From the NCBI RefSeq assembly GCF_002934665.1, contig NZ_NIRS01000004.1, positions 560,501 through 624,500 of the forward strand: a stretch of 64,000 bases of DNA, in the 5' to 3' direction. This stretch comes from Pseudomonas laurylsulfatiphila. Lineage in GTDB: Bacteria; Pseudomonadota; Gammaproteobacteria; Pseudomonadales; Pseudomonadaceae. The notes beneath the pieces are model-generated. The model was not told the DNA's origin and made no database searches. It worked only from the letters and a program-made list of their open reading frames with translations. The position numbers and the translations under genes are program-made. Of the stretch, positions 50,378 to 59,891 are shown one piece after another (position 1 is the first letter of the stretch; the number at the start of each line of letters is the position of its first letter).

Positions 50378-50962
50378 ATGCAAGGCATGATCATCAGCAA
50401 TCCAAAGCTGGAATTCCTGCGTCCTGTGCTAGAGCGCTGGTTCGAATGCATCGACCGCTATAACGCCGTCCGCGGTGATGGCGACACCCCCTACTGGCAC
50501 GACGAAAAAGCCAATCTCGGACTGTTGTCGGCCGCCGCCTGGATGGCCGAGATGGTCACACTGCAACAGACACCCACCCGCAAGCAGACCGAAGAAGGCG
50601 AACGCAACAGCCGCGCCGATCTGTTCCTCGCCTCGCCCGAAACCCGCGCCTACATCCAGACCAGCCAGCGCTGGCCACGGGTCAACAGCCTCAATCTGAC
50701 CCAGGCCCTGTTCGACATCGCCAGCGATGCGAAGCGCCTGAGCCACGCCAGCGACCTGAAACTCGGCTGCCTGTTCGTCGCCCCGCAAAAAGCCCAGCAA
50801 GGCGCGACACCGGAAGAACTCCAGGACATGGTCGACGACCTGCAAAAGGAACACACCTGCGCGGTCGCCTGGTATTTCCCGTATGCCTACCGCAAGTTGC
50901 GCAATGAAGCTGGCAACTATCACCCCGGTATTGCGGTGCTGTTCAAGGAAGCACGTGGCTAG
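50378..50962 (+). CDS. Conserved hypothetical protein (194 aa)
   Basis: Unrecognised soluble protein. It is helical, with tryptophan-rich segments (LERWFECIDRYNAV, TPYWHDEKANLGLLSAAAW), a middle part LFLASPETRAYIQTSQRW, and an alpha/beta C-terminal part with LGCLFVAPQKA and AVAWYFPYAYRK. No signal peptide or membrane helix. It has good codon bias and stands alone downstream of the divergent cobalamin leader. It may be a stress or immunity-type accessory protein, but nothing in the sequence shows this. Confidence 0.72.
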   Translation: MQGMIISNPKLEFLRPVLERWFECIDRYNAVRGDGDTPYWHDEKANLGLLSAAAWMAEMVTLQQTPTRKQTEEGERNSRADLFLASPETRAYIQTSQRWPRVNSLNLTQALFDIASDAKRLSHASDLKLGCLFVAPQKAQQGATPEELQDMVDDLQKEHTCAVAWYFPYAYRKLRNEAGNYHPGIAVLFKEARG

Positions 50963-51028
50963 GGGTTGAACCATTGGACGACAACGCGTCTCTATGATTA
51001 GAACAAGGCATTCATAGGGAACACCCGT

Positions 51029-52342
51029 ATGCGCACGCCCCCGCTCGTTCTCGTTATCGTGATCTGCGGAGGGCTCGCCGGTTGTAGTGAGACCGCCGGC
51101 CTGCAAGTCTCCGACGGCACCGGCCCTTCACCTCAACTGCCGCCCCCCAACAAAACCCTGATCCCGACTCTGAACATCGCCCCGGCCATCGGCTGGCCAC
51201 AGGGCGCGAAACCCGTCGCCGCCGCAGGCACTCAAGTGGCCGCTTTTGCCGAAGACCTGGATCACCCCCGCTGGCTTTATGTGCTGCCCAACGGCGACGT
51301 GCTGGTGGCGGAAACCAACGCGCCCCCCAAACCCGAAGATGGCAAAGGCATTCGCGGCTGGGTCATGAAGAAAGTCATGGGCCGTGCCGGTGCCAGGGTG
51401 CCCAGCGCGAACCGCATCACCTTACTGCGCGACAAGGACCACGATGGCGTCGCGGAAACCCGCACGGTGTTTCTGCAAAACCTCAACTCGCCCTTCGGCA
51501 TGACCCTGGTCGGCAATGACCTGTATGTGGCCGACACTGACAGCCTGCTGCGATTCCGTTATGAAAACGGCGATACGTCGATCAAGTCGCCGCCGGTCAA
51601 AGTGGTCGACCTGCCGGGTGGCCTGCTGAACCACCACTGGACCAAAAACGTCATCGCCAGCAAGGACGGCCGCAAGCTCTACGTCACCGTGGGCTCCAAC
51701 AGCAACGTCGCGGAAAACGGCATGGACAAGGAAGAGGGTCGCGCAGCGATCTGGGAAGTGGACCGTGCCACCGGCCAGCACCGGATCTTCGCCGCCGGCC
51801 TGCGCAACCCCAACGGCATGGCCTGGGAACCGCACAGTGGCGCGCTGTGGACTGCGGTCAACGAGCGGGATGAAATCGGCAGCGACCTGGTCCCGGACTA
51901 CATCACCTCGGTCAAGGACGGCGCATTCTATGGCTGGCCGTACAGCTACTACGGCCAGCATGTCGATATTCGCGTCGAGCCGCAAAACCCCGACCTGGTG
52001 GCCAAGGCCATCGCTCCGGACTATGCCGTCGGCCCGCACACGGCATCACTGGGCCTGACCTTCGCTGAAAACAGCAAGCTGCCGGCACCGTTCACCCAAG
52101 GGGCCTTCATCGGGCAGCACGGCTCCTGGAACCGCAAACCCCACAGTGGCTACAAAGTGATTTTCGTGCCGTTCAGCGCAGGTAAACCTGCGGGACAACC
52201 GATTGAAGTGCTCAGCGGCTTTCTCAACGAAAAGGAAGAAGCCATGGGCCGCCCGGTGGGCGTGGTGATCGACCGGCAGGGCGATCTGCTGGTGGCTGAT
52301 GATGTGGGGAACAAGGTGTGGCGGGTGTCGGCGCTCAAGTAA
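51029..52342 (+). CDS. PQQ-dependent soluble sugar dehydrogenase family lipoprotein
   Basis: 437-residue six-bladed beta-propeller of the sGDH/YliI (aldose/sorbosone dehydrogenase) type, expected to oxidise an aldehyde sugar in the periplasm using PQQ. An N-terminal lipoprotein signal (CGGLAGCSE, lipobox LAGC) is followed by propeller segments: DLDHPRWLYVLPNGDVLVAE, LLNHHWTKNVIASKDG with the active-site-type histidine, and GLRNPNGMAWEP. A near-terminal GRPVGVVIDRQGDLLVADD closes the propeller. The cofactor is inferred from the family. Confidence 0.85.
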   Translation: MRTPPLVLVIVICGGLAGCSETAGLQVSDGTGPSPQLPPPNKTLIPTLNIAPAIGWPQGAKPVAAAGTQVAAFAEDLDHPRWLYVLPNGDVLVAETNAPPKPEDGKGIRGWVMKKVMGRAGARVPSANRITLLRDKDHDGVAETRTVFLQNLNSPFGMTLVGNDLYVADTDSLLRFRYENGDTSIKSPPVKVVDLPGGLLNHHWTKNVIASKDGRKLYVTVGSNSNVAENGMDKEEGRAAIWEVDRATGQHRIFAAGLRNPNGMAWEPHSGALWTAVNERDEIGSDLVPDYITSVKDGAFYGWPYSYYGQHVDIRVEPQNPDLVAKAIAPDYAVGPHTASLGLTFAENSKLPAPFTQGAFIGQHGSWNRKPHSGYKVIFVPFSAGKPAGQPIEVLSGFLNEKEEAMGRPVGVVIDRQGDLLVADDVGNKVWRVSALK

Positions 52343-52350
52343 TTCGCCTC

Positions 52351-52446
52351 ACCTGTGGGAGCGAGCCTGCTCGCGAATGCGCACGGTCAGTCGACAAGTT
52401 TTGTGACTGATACACCGCATTCGCGAGCAGGCTCGCTCCCACAGGG
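52351..52446. repeat. REP inverted pair
   Basis: CTGTGGGAGCGAGCCTGCTC and TTCGCGAGCAGGCTCGCTCC about 45 bases apart, between convergent genes (sugar dehydrogenase and O-methyltransferase). Confidence 0.9.
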
Positions 52447-52448
52447 TT

Positions 52449-53111
52449 CTAGCGTTTGCGACAGAGTGTGAGCCCGTCACCCAACGGCAACAACGACAGA
52501 TCCACCCGCACATCATCCTTCAACGCCAGGTTGAGCGCCTGGATCGCCCGGGTGTCCGCGCTCTCGGGGCTGGTCTCAAGCACGCGCCCGCTCCACAGGG
52601 TGTTGTCGAACACCGCCAGCCCACCGACCCGCAGTAAACGCAGGGCATGCTCCAGATAACTCGGGTAGTTGGCCTTGTCGGCATCGATGAACACCAGGTC
52701 GAACTGCTCTGCCTGTCCTTGCCGTTCAAGCTCGGCGAGGGTTTCCAGTGCGGGTGCCAGGCGCAGGTCAATGCGCCCGGCGAGTCCTGCTTCCTGCCAG
52801 TAGCGCCGTGCGATGGCGTTGTAGTCGCCGGGGATATCACAGCAAATCAGCGAACCTCCAGCCGGCAATGCCGCCGCCATGCACAGCGCGCTGTAACCGG
52901 TGAACGTACCGACTTCGAGCAAGCGTCTGGCGCCTGTCAGCTTCACCAGCAAGGCGAGAAACTGTCCCTGCTCCGGCGCCACCTGCCAGCGTGCCATCGG
53001 CAGCGCCTGGGTCTCATCGCGCAAGCGCTTGAGCAGTGGCGTTTCGCGCAGGGAAACATCTAGCAGGTATTGATACAGGGCGTCGTCGAGATTCAGCGTG
53101 CGAGCAGTCAT
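52449..53111 (-). CDS. Class I SAM O-methyltransferase (caffeoyl-CoA OMT-like)
   Basis: 220-residue cytoplasmic methyltransferase. SAM-binding motif LLEVGTFTGYSALCMAAALP, metal-site segment DLVFIDADKANYPSYLEHAL, and VFDNTLWSGRV, as in cation-dependent O-methyltransferases of the caffeoyl-CoA/catechol type. The substrate is unknown. I start it at MTARTLNL (53111), with GGAG upstream. Downstream gene of a short minus-strand cluster behind two NlpC/P60 genes. Confidence 0.87.
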   Translation of the reverse strand: MTARTLNLDDALYQYLLDVSLRETPLLKRLRDETQALPMARWQVAPEQGQFLALLVKLTGARRLLEVGTFTGYSALCMAAALPAGGSLICCDIPGDYNAIARRYWQEAGLAGRIDLRLAPALETLAELERQGQAEQFDLVFIDADKANYPSYLEHALRLLRVGGLAVFDNTLWSGRVLETSPESADTRAIQALNLALKDDVRVDLSLLPLGDGLTLCRKR

Positions 53112-53129
53112 GAGCAACAGCTCCGGACG

Positions 53130-53666
53130 TTACGGGTTGCGCGCCAGATGTTCAGGCTGCAGAACACGCTTGGCGCTCAGGTAAGCCTTTTGCCAATAGG
53201 CCTTGGACAGACTGTCGAGCTTCACGGTGCCGCCGGTGGCCGGTGCATGGACGAAACGCCCTTCTCCCACGTAGATCCCGGCATGACTGACCTGGGAACC
53301 GCCATTGGTGGCGAAGAAAAGCAGGTCGCCGGTTTGCAGGCCTTCCTTGCCGACATTCGCCGCTTGCATGGAGATCATCTCGCGAGTCGTGCGCGGCAAG
53401 GCAATACCGGCGACATCGCGATACACATAGGCGATCAGGCCGCTGCAATCAAATCCGGAATCCGGCGTATTGCCACCCCAGCGATAAGGCGTACCCACCA
53501 GGCCGAGCGCGCGAAACAGCACGTCTTCCGCTTCGGGCGAAAAAGCTTGCGGGGAACCAAACACGATGGGCGCGCGCACCACCGGCGCGGGAGGCGGTGT
53601 GCGGCTGGCGCAGGCACTGAGCAGCGCGGCGAAGAACATGATTGCGAGGCGGGCCGACGTCGTCAT
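53130..53666 (-). CDS. NlpC/P60 (C40) peptidoglycan hydrolase, lipoprotein
   Basis: 178-residue lipoprotein (lipobox LSAC, about residue 18) with a C40 cysteine peptidase domain: nucleophile Cys in DSGFDCSGLIAYVYR, His in VSHAGIYVGEGRFVH, and a third polar histidine. It probably cuts D-Glu-mDAP bonds in peptide stems. It is a paralogue of the gene at 53832-54464; a terminator lies between them. Confidence 0.88.
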   Translation of the reverse strand: MTTSARLAIMFFAALLSACASRTPPPAPVVRAPIVFGSPQAFSPEAEDVLFRALGLVGTPYRWGGNTPDSGFDCSGLIAYVYRDVAGIALPRTTREMISMQAANVGKEGLQTGDLLFFATNGGSQVSHAGIYVGEGRFVHAPATGGTVKLDSLSKAYWQKAYLSAKRVLQPEHLARNP

Positions 53667-53720
53667 AAGCAGAGCATCCTGATCTGGCTGCGGCTTTTTC
53701 TGCCGGGAGTGCAGAAAAGA

Positions 53721-53749
53721 AAACCGCCTGCGCGGGACGCAGGCGGTTT
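53721..53749 (-). terminator. Terminator between the two NlpC/P60 genes
   Basis: A 12 bp perfect stem AAACCGCCTGCG/CGCAGGCGGTTT with a 5-base loop, followed on the minus strand by TTCTTTTCTGC. It separates transcription of the upstream paralogue from the downstream one. Confidence 0.88.
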
Positions 53750-53831
53750 GCCATCATTCATACATCAGGATTTTAGCTGTTATGGGGCAAACTTCAAGTA
53801 AGACTTTAAGTTCACCCTACAAACTGTGCAC

Positions 53832-54464
53832 TTATTTGCGGGCAGTGACGATTGGCGACGCGTTAGGTGCCATCGCCAAGGCGCGCTTGGCCTCGATGAA
53901 GGTCTTGCTCCAGTAGCTGTCGCCCAGGCTATCGATGCGCACACCACCGCTGCGGCGGCTGCTGGAGTGGATGAACTGGTTGTCACCCAGGTAGATCCCG
54001 GCGTGACTGACGCGACCACGACGACCGTTGGTTGCGAAGAACAGCAGATCGCCCGGCTCAAGCTTGCTGCGCGAGACCAGCGGAGCGTCCACGTTGATCA
54101 TTTCGCGGGTGGAGCGTGGCAGGTTCATGCCCGCTTCTTCGCGGAACAGGTAACCGATGAAACCGCTGCAATCGAAACCGGCTTCAGAAGTGCCGCCAAA
54201 ACGGTAACGGGTACCGATCAGGGACATGCCGCGTTCGAGGATGCTGTCGGCCAGGACTGGAAGCTGGTAGGACTTGCCGCCAGCGAAGTCTGCGAGTTCT
54301 TTTTCGGTGGCCAGCTCTTCCTGAAAGAGGGCGGAAGACTGGGCAGTGGCCGAGTTTTGAACCTGCTGTTGCGGCGCTTGCTGGGCCACTGGAGTGTGGG
54401 CAGCGCAACCGAACAACAGGGTGACGAGTGCGAGAGGCACGAGGGGTGCGAAGCGATTTAGCAT
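53832..54464 (-). CDS. NlpC/P60 (C40) peptidoglycan hydrolase, lipoprotein, longer paralogue
   Basis: 210-residue lipoprotein: signal peptide from MLNRFAPLVPLALVTLLFGC with lipobox LFGC, a glutamine/alanine-rich linker (AQQAPQQQVQNSATAQ), then a C40 domain with nucleophile Cys in EAGFDCSGFIGYLFR, His in VSHAGIYLGDNQFIHSS. I start it at 54464 because the extension upstream lacks a signal-peptide structure. Probable role in septal or side-wall peptidoglycan remodelling; partner unknown. Confidence 0.88.
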   Translation of the reverse strand: MLNRFAPLVPLALVTLLFGCAAHTPVAQQAPQQQVQNSATAQSSALFQEELATEKELADFAGGKSYQLPVLADSILERGMSLIGTRYRFGGTSEAGFDCSGFIGYLFREEAGMNLPRSTREMINVDAPLVSRSKLEPGDLLFFATNGRRGRVSHAGIYLGDNQFIHSSSRRSGGVRIDSLGDSYWSKTFIEAKRALAMAPNASPIVTARK

Positions 54465-54685
54465 GGGCACGACCGTGGCTGAAGTTGTAAAGAAGTCGAG
54501 ACTATGCCCGCTATCGACCTCATTTGCAAATTCAATCAATCTTTTTGTGACTTATTGGTTTCTCGTTTACATCTAAGCGCTTAAGCCCATTTTAAACAGA
54601 CACGCGGCCTGCAACCTTGCAGGAAAGCGCAATTCCTGGCGCCTGAAATATGCCGAACCGGCTAAAAGCCCCGTTTTCAGCGGGT

Positions 54686-55390
54686 TTACCAGCCGAGGGT
54701 TTCTTTCAAAAACGGGATTGTCAGCTTGCGCTGAGCCTGGAGGGAGGCCTGATCGAGACGCTCAAGCAGCTCGAACAGCGCACTCATGCTGCGGGTACCG
54801 CGAGTCAGGATGAAATGCCCGACCTCATCGGTCAGGTGCAGTCCGCGACGGGATGCGCGCAATTGCAAGGCACGCAATTTGTCCTCGTCGGACAGTGGAC
54901 GCATCTGGAAGATCAAGGCCAGGGTCAGGCGCGACTTGAGGTCCGCCAGCTTCACCGGCAACTCGCGCGGGGATGTCGACGCGGCAATCAGCAGGCGCCG
55001 GCCGCTGTCGCGCAGGCGATTGAACAGATGGAACAGCGCCTCTTCCCAGTCCGCCTTGCCGGCAACTGCCTGCAGGTCATCGAGACAGACCAGCTCGTAC
55101 TGCTCAAGGTTATCGAGAATCTCGATACCGCGATCGAGCAGCTCGGCCAGCGGCAGATACACCGCAGGCTCTCCCAATTGCTCGAAGCGCAGGCAGGCAG
55201 CCTGCAACAGGTGCGTACGCCCTACCCCATCCTTGCCCCAAAGGTAGATCAGGCTTTCGGTCCAGCCGGCGTCGGCTTCGCATAGCCGCTCGACATAGCC
55301 GAGTGCAGCGGCATTGGCGCCTGGGTAGTAGTTGATAAAGGTGGCGTCGTCACGCAGACGCACACCTAGGGGCAGCTGAATCGGTTTCAT
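54686..55390 (-). CDS. hda: DnaA regulatory inactivator Hda
   Basis: 234-residue AAA+ DnaA homologue without the DNA-binding domain. With the beta clamp it promotes hydrolysis of DnaA-ATP after initiation. The N-terminal clamp-binding motif is QLPLGV (residues 4-9), Walker A LWGKDGVGRTHLLQ, Walker B LVCLDDLQAVAG, and the C-terminal segment matches. A weak hairpin with CGGGGCTTTT lies just after the stop (about 54664-54685). The 231 bases upstream hold no other gene. Confidence 0.95.
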   Translation of the reverse strand: MKPIQLPLGVRLRDDATFINYYPGANAAALGYVERLCEADAGWTESLIYLWGKDGVGRTHLLQAACLRFEQLGEPAVYLPLAELLDRGIEILDNLEQYELVCLDDLQAVAGKADWEEALFHLFNRLRDSGRRLLIAASTSPRELPVKLADLKSRLTLALIFQMRPLSDEDKLRALQLRASRRGLHLTDEVGHFILTRGTRSMSALFELLERLDQASLQAQRKLTIPFLKETLGW

Positions 55391-55621
55391 GCTGACTGAA
55401 CAGTTCCAAAGGAACCGTTAGTGGCCTCTGTGTAAAGTTTGCGAAGTTTATACCCGTGAAGCGGGCCGCACAATGCGATAGACCACAAGCAAAATCAAAG
55501 GTTTGCGTTAACGCACCGGTTTTATGACAGTTTCTTTGGCGGTGCATGTGACAGTCGCGCTGTGTAATAAGGCTGACCCGGCACGAACCCGAGGCAGCTC
55601 CCCATCGCCCATCGACACCTT

Positions 55622-56695
55622 TTACAGCTGCGGTTCGTCGGCGCCCCCGTAGATATCGGAATCCTTATACAAATCTTGCACATGACGCACCAGCACCATG
55701 ATCACCGCGGCGACCGGCAATGCCAGTAGCACACCGGTAAAGCCAAACAGTTCACCCCCGGCCAGAACAGAGAAAATCACCGCCACCGGGTGCAGACCAA
55801 TCCGGTCACCGACCAGCAACGGCGTCAGCACCATACCCTCCAGCGCCTGGCCGACCATGAACACCGCGACAATGCCGAGCATCGGGTAAAGATCACCACC
55901 GAACTGGAACAGCCCTGCAATCAGCGCCGCACCGATGCCGATGATAAACCCCATGTACGGCACGATCGCCGCCAGACCGGCAATCACGCCAATCAGCAAG
56001 CCCAGCTCCAGCCCGACCAGCATCAGGCCTGCTGCGTAGATCACCCCCAGGGCCACCATGACCAGCAACTGGCCACGAATGAACGCTCCGAGCACTTCAT
56101 GGCACTCACCCGCCAGCGACACCGCGCGCTCCTCACGATCACGGGGCAGCAGGCTGCGGACCTTGGCCATCATCAGGTCCCAATCGCGCAACAGGTAGAA
56201 GCTCACCACCGGGATCAACACCAGATTCGCCAGCCAGCCAATCACCGCCAGCCCCGAGGCAGTGGCATGACTCAGTACCACGCCGACAACATCGGTGGTC
56301 TGACTCATGTGCTCGCCGATGGCTGCCTTAAGCCTGTCGAACTTCCAGAAGCCCTCCGACAGGCCGAACTTCGATTGCGCCCAGGGCAACGCCGTGTGCT
56401 GCAGCCAGTCGAGCATCTGCGGGGCCAGCTCATACAAACGAAACAGCTGCCGGGCGAGCAACGGCACCAGGACCAACAGCAGCGCAGTGAGGATCAATGT
56501 CACCAGGGCAAACACCGCCACGACACCCCAGGTTCGAGACAGCCCCGCCTTCTCCAGTCGATCCACCAGCGGGTCGAACAGATAGGCCAACAGCAGGGCC
56601 ACCAGGAACGGCGTCAGGATCGGATGCAACAACCAGACAAAAACACAAAGCAGGACCACCCCACCGAGCCAGAACCAACGCCGCGTATCGGCCAT
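55622..56695 (-). CDS. AI-2E/PerM family membrane protein
   Basis: 357-residue inner-membrane protein with about eight hydrophobic segments and the UPF0118 signature (IPYMGFIIGIGAALIAGL, VLTPLLVGDRIGLHPVAVIF). Family members have been linked to AI-2 export, sodium/proton exchange and PerM permease function; none can be picked here. The ATG at 56695 is preceded by GGAG with 6-base spacing. It probably lies downstream of the DUF2066 gene in one transcript (36-base gap). Confidence 0.87.
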   Translation of the reverse strand: MADTRRWFWLGGVVLLCVFVWLLHPILTPFLVALLLAYLFDPLVDRLEKAGLSRTWGVVAVFALVTLILTALLLVLVPLLARQLFRLYELAPQMLDWLQHTALPWAQSKFGLSEGFWKFDRLKAAIGEHMSQTTDVVGVVLSHATASGLAVIGWLANLVLIPVVSFYLLRDWDLMMAKVRSLLPRDREERAVSLAGECHEVLGAFIRGQLLVMVALGVIYAAGLMLVGLELGLLIGVIAGLAAIVPYMGFIIGIGAALIAGLFQFGGDLYPMLGIVAVFMVGQALEGMVLTPLLVGDRIGLHPVAVIFSVLAGGELFGFTGVLLALPVAAVIMVLVRHVQDLYKDSDIYGGADEPQL

Positions 56696-56731
56696 GAACC
56701 ACTCCATTGCTTCTATATAAAGAGAGAAAAA

Positions 56732-57790
56732 CTACCAGCGAAACCGCAGTTGCGGTGTCGCCGCTGGCGCAGGTGCCGGGGCTGGCACCGCACCACCGGC
56801 GGCCGGCTGAACCGGCACTGCCGGAGTCGGTGCCTGAGCCGCCGGCGCTTCCTGCAACCGTGCCAGCGACAGTTGCGCACGCAACTGCTCGGCGCTGCCA
56901 TTGACCCGGTAGACGATCCGGTCGCCGTCGACGCTTTGCACGCGCCCGCCAAATGGCTCCAGCAAGCGCCCAAGGGCCGCGTAGTGCTCAAGATTCATGC
57001 CTTGCACTTCCAGCAATTGCGCGCTCGAGGCACCGGGCTTGGCGACAAACCGCGGCGCCAGGCGCTCATTGACCGCCAGCATCACCGCATCGGCCACGGC
57101 GGCCTGATCGGCGCCCTGCACGCTGCCTGCCTCCTTTTTATCCCCCAGCCACAATTGCCACTTGGCTTGCCACTGCCCGCCCTCCTCTTTGGCGTGTACC
57201 GCGAGCAGGGCGTCGGCGTTGTAGCGTTCCGATGCCGCAAGCAAAGGGCCGGAATCTGCGCCTTCCAGATTCGGCGCGGTCGCGACGATCTGTTCGTTCA
57301 GGTCCGCCAATGGCAAGCGCAATGGCAAGCCCCGGTGCTGGGCAGCCCGACGCAGCGGCGCCGCGCTGGCCTGGCCGTCGCCCACCAGGCTTGAACCCTC
57401 GGTGGTATCGTTGAGCCACCAGCCGAGGATCGACGGCCGATTGGCTCCCCACAGGGCCAGGCCCGCTCGGCGCAAGGCCTGCTCGGTGGTACCCGGGTCG
57501 AAATCGACTTTCAGGACTTCCGGCGGACCGGCTTCAAAGCCGTATTGGCTGATGATCTGTTGCGGATCTTTGCGAATTGCCGCCAGCCCCGGATTTTGAG
57601 CAGCCTTGGGGTCGCCGGTCAGGCGCAACACCAAAGTGTCCAATGCACGCTGAGTCGCCTGGTCACGCTCCTCGGGCGACTGGCCATTCACCGGCTCGCG
57701 CACCTGATAAAGGCCTTTGACGGTTTCGGCTTGACTGACCAGGCTGACCACTGACAAACAACTCACAAGCAAGAATTTACAAAAACGCAT
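56732..57790 (-). CDS. DUF2066 domain-containing exported protein
   Basis: 352-residue protein with a Sec signal peptide (MRFCKFLLVSCLSVVSLVSQ, cut near SQA/ETV), DUF2066 over about 25-270, and a C-terminal proline/alanine-rich segment (PAAQAPTPAVPVQPAAGG) before a final LRFRW. It is probably periplasmic; function unknown. I start it at 57790, with AGGAA 7 bases upstream; open frame before this has no coding bias. Divergent from purM. Confidence 0.85.
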   Translation of the reverse strand: MRFCKFLLVSCLSVVSLVSQAETVKGLYQVREPVNGQSPEERDQATQRALDTLVLRLTGDPKAAQNPGLAAIRKDPQQIISQYGFEAGPPEVLKVDFDPGTTEQALRRAGLALWGANRPSILGWWLNDTTEGSSLVGDGQASAAPLRRAAQHRGLPLRLPLADLNEQIVATAPNLEGADSGPLLAASERYNADALLAVHAKEEGGQWQAKWQLWLGDKKEAGSVQGADQAAVADAVMLAVNERLAPRFVAKPGASSAQLLEVQGMNLEHYAALGRLLEPFGGRVQSVDGDRIVYRVNGSAEQLRAQLSLARLQEAPAAQAPTPAVPVQPAAGGAVPAPAPAPAATPQLRFRW

Positions 57791-58174
57791 GGAAGATTCC
57801 TGACGACAAGAGCGGCTGGAACAGACCGCATGAAGACGATCGAGCAAGGCTGTGACCATTGCCCGACGCAAAACATTCACACGTTCCGGGTAAGTTTTCG
57901 CACTGTCATAACGATAGACGGTTAATCGCGACACCTTATACAACCATGCAGGATGCCACCGACACCGCGCATCAAAGGTTTTTTTTAACGGATATGGCCC
58001 TGCTGTCGGCCTGAGGATGGCCGCTGCGGCTCAAGCCTGATAAAATCGCGCGCCTTCGCAGACCGGCAACAGCCGGGCACTTTCGAAATTCGCGTGAGGC
58101 AATCGCCTTCGTCGATTTCGGCGGCCCCGCTGGACTCGGTCGTTACCCCTGAATCCCCCCTAAAGGCCTGGATC
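57791..58174. other. Divergent promoter region DUF2066/purM
   Basis: 384 bases without a supported gene. A TAAAAT hexamer at 58041-58046 is a candidate -10 for purM. GACCGGCAACAGCCGGGCAC follows as a weak hairpin, and TTTTTTTT occurs at about 57980-57987. No known riboswitch or PurR-like palindrome is evident. Confidence 0.4.
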
Positions 58175-59233
58175 ATGAGCAAGCAACCCTCCCTGAGCTA
58201 CAAGGACGCCGGTGTAGACATCGACGCCGGTGAAGCATTGGTCGAACGCATCAAGAGCGTCGCCAAGCGCACTGCGCGCCCGGAAGTCATGGGCGGCCTG
58301 GGCGGTTTCGGCGCCCTCTGCGAAATCCCGGCCGGCTACAAGCAGCCTGTGCTGGTTTCCGGTACTGACGGCGTCGGCACCAAGCTGCGCCTGGCACTGA
58401 ACCTGAACAAGCACGACAGCATCGGCATCGACCTGGTTGCCATGTGCGTCAACGATCTGGTGGTGTGCGGCGCCGAGCCACTGTTCTTCCTCGACTACTA
58501 CGCCACCGGCAAACTGAACGTCGACACCGCTGCCCAGGTTGTTACCGGCATCGGCGCTGGCTGCGAACTGTCGGGCTGCTCGCTGGTGGGCGGTGAAACC
58601 GCTGAAATGCCGGGCATGTACGAAGGCGAAGACTACGACCTGGCCGGCTTCTGCGTCGGCGTCGTGGAAAAATCCGAAATCATCGACGGTTCCAAGGTTG
58701 CTGCCGGCGACGCCCTGCTCGCCCTGCCGTCTTCCGGCCCGCACTCCAACGGTTACTCGCTGATCCGCAAGATCATCGAAGTGTCCGGTGCCGACATCGA
58801 AAACACCCAGCTCGACGGCAAGCCGCTGACCGACCTGCTGATGGCCCCGACCCGCATCTACGTGAAGCCGCTGCTCAAGCTGATCAAGGAAACCGGCGCC
58901 GTCAAAGCCATGGCCCACATCACCGGTGGCGGCCTGCTGGACAACATCCCGCGTGTTCTGCCAAAAGGCGCGCAGGCTGTGGTTGACGTGGCCAGCTGGA
59001 CCCGTCCGGCCGTGTTCGACTGGCTGCAAGAGAAAGGCAACGTTGACGAGAACGAAATGCACCGCGTGCTGAACTGCGGCGTGGGCATGGTCATCTGCGT
59101 GGCGCAGGAACATGTTGAAACCGCCCTGAACGTTCTGCGCGAAGCGGGCGAGCAACCTTGGGTCATCGGCCAGATCTCCACCGCTGCCGAAGGCGCGGCT
59201 CAGGTAGAACTGAAGAACCTCAAGGCTCATTGA
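58175..59233 (+). CDS. purM: Phosphoribosylformylglycinamidine cyclo-ligase
   Basis: 352-residue AIR synthetase, step five of purine biosynthesis. It has SYKDAGVDIDAG at the N-terminus, GGFGALCEIP, SGTDGVGTKLRLAL, and the GGETAEMPGMYEGEDYDLAG motif. The ATG at 58175 follows AAAGG with 9-base spacing; an earlier in-frame ATG lies in the promoter region. The stop overlaps the purN start (TGATG), indicating translational coupling. Confidence 0.97.
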   Translation: MSKQPSLSYKDAGVDIDAGEALVERIKSVAKRTARPEVMGGLGGFGALCEIPAGYKQPVLVSGTDGVGTKLRLALNLNKHDSIGIDLVAMCVNDLVVCGAEPLFFLDYYATGKLNVDTAAQVVTGIGAGCELSGCSLVGGETAEMPGMYEGEDYDLAGFCVGVVEKSEIIDGSKVAAGDALLALPSSGPHSNGYSLIRKIIEVSGADIENTQLDGKPLTDLLMAPTRIYVKPLLKLIKETGAVKAMAHITGGGLLDNIPRVLPKGAQAVVDVASWTRPAVFDWLQEKGNVDENEMHRVLNCGVGMVICVAQEHVETALNVLREAGEQPWVIGQISTAAEGAAQVELKNLKAH

Positions 59234-59883
59234 TGTCTCAGACCTGTGATGTGGTGGTGCTGTTGTCCGGCACCGGCAGTAACTTGCAGGCCCTGATCGA
59301 CAGCACGCGGACCGGCGACAGCCCGGTCCGCATCGCTGCGGTGATTTCCAACCGCGCCGACGCCTACGGCCTGCAACGCGCCAGGGACGCGGGTATCGAC
59401 ACCCGCACCCTGGATCACAAGGCTTTCGAAGGTCGCGAGGCCTTCGATGCCGCGCTGATCGAACTGATCGACGCCTTCAATCCAAAACTCGTGGTACTGG
59501 CCGGATTCATGCGCATTCTCAGCGCGGGTTTCGTACGCCACTATCAGGGTCGCCTGCTCAATATCCACCCCTCGCTGCTACCCAAATACAAAGGGTTACA
59601 CACTCATCAGCGCGCGCTGGAGGCTGGCGACGCCGAGCACGGCTGCTCCGTGCACTTCGTCACCGAGGAACTCGATGGCGGACCACTGGTCGTACAGGCT
59701 GTAATACCGGTAGAGTTACAGGATTCGCCGCAGAGTCTGGCGCAGCGGGTCCATGTTCAGGAACACCTGATCTACCCGATGGCCGTACGCTGGTTTGCCG
59801 AAGGTCGTCTGGCCCTCGGCGAGCAAGGTGCTTTACTGGATGGACAGCTACTCGCGGCCAGCGGCCACTTGATTCGAAACTAG
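59233..59883 (+). CDS. purN: Phosphoribosylglycinamide formyltransferase
   Basis: 216-residue GAR transformylase, step three of purine biosynthesis, using 10-formyl-tetrahydrofolate. SGTGSNLQALID for the phosphate loop and LLNIHPSLLPKYKGLHTH with the catalytic His region; the Asn-His-Asp triad is intact (aspartate in the ELDGG region). It starts at the last base of the purM stop codon and probably continues into the DUF3108 gene 8 bases downstream. Confidence 0.96.
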   Translation: MSQTCDVVVLLSGTGSNLQALIDSTRTGDSPVRIAAVISNRADAYGLQRARDAGIDTRTLDHKAFEGREAFDAALIELIDAFNPKLVVLAGFMRILSAGFVRHYQGRLLNIHPSLLPKYKGLHTHQRALEAGDAEHGCSVHFVTEELDGGPLVVQAVIPVELQDSPQSLAQRVHVQEHLIYPMAVRWFAEGRLALGEQGALLDGQLLAASGHLIRN

Positions 59884-59891
59884 GAGATTTT

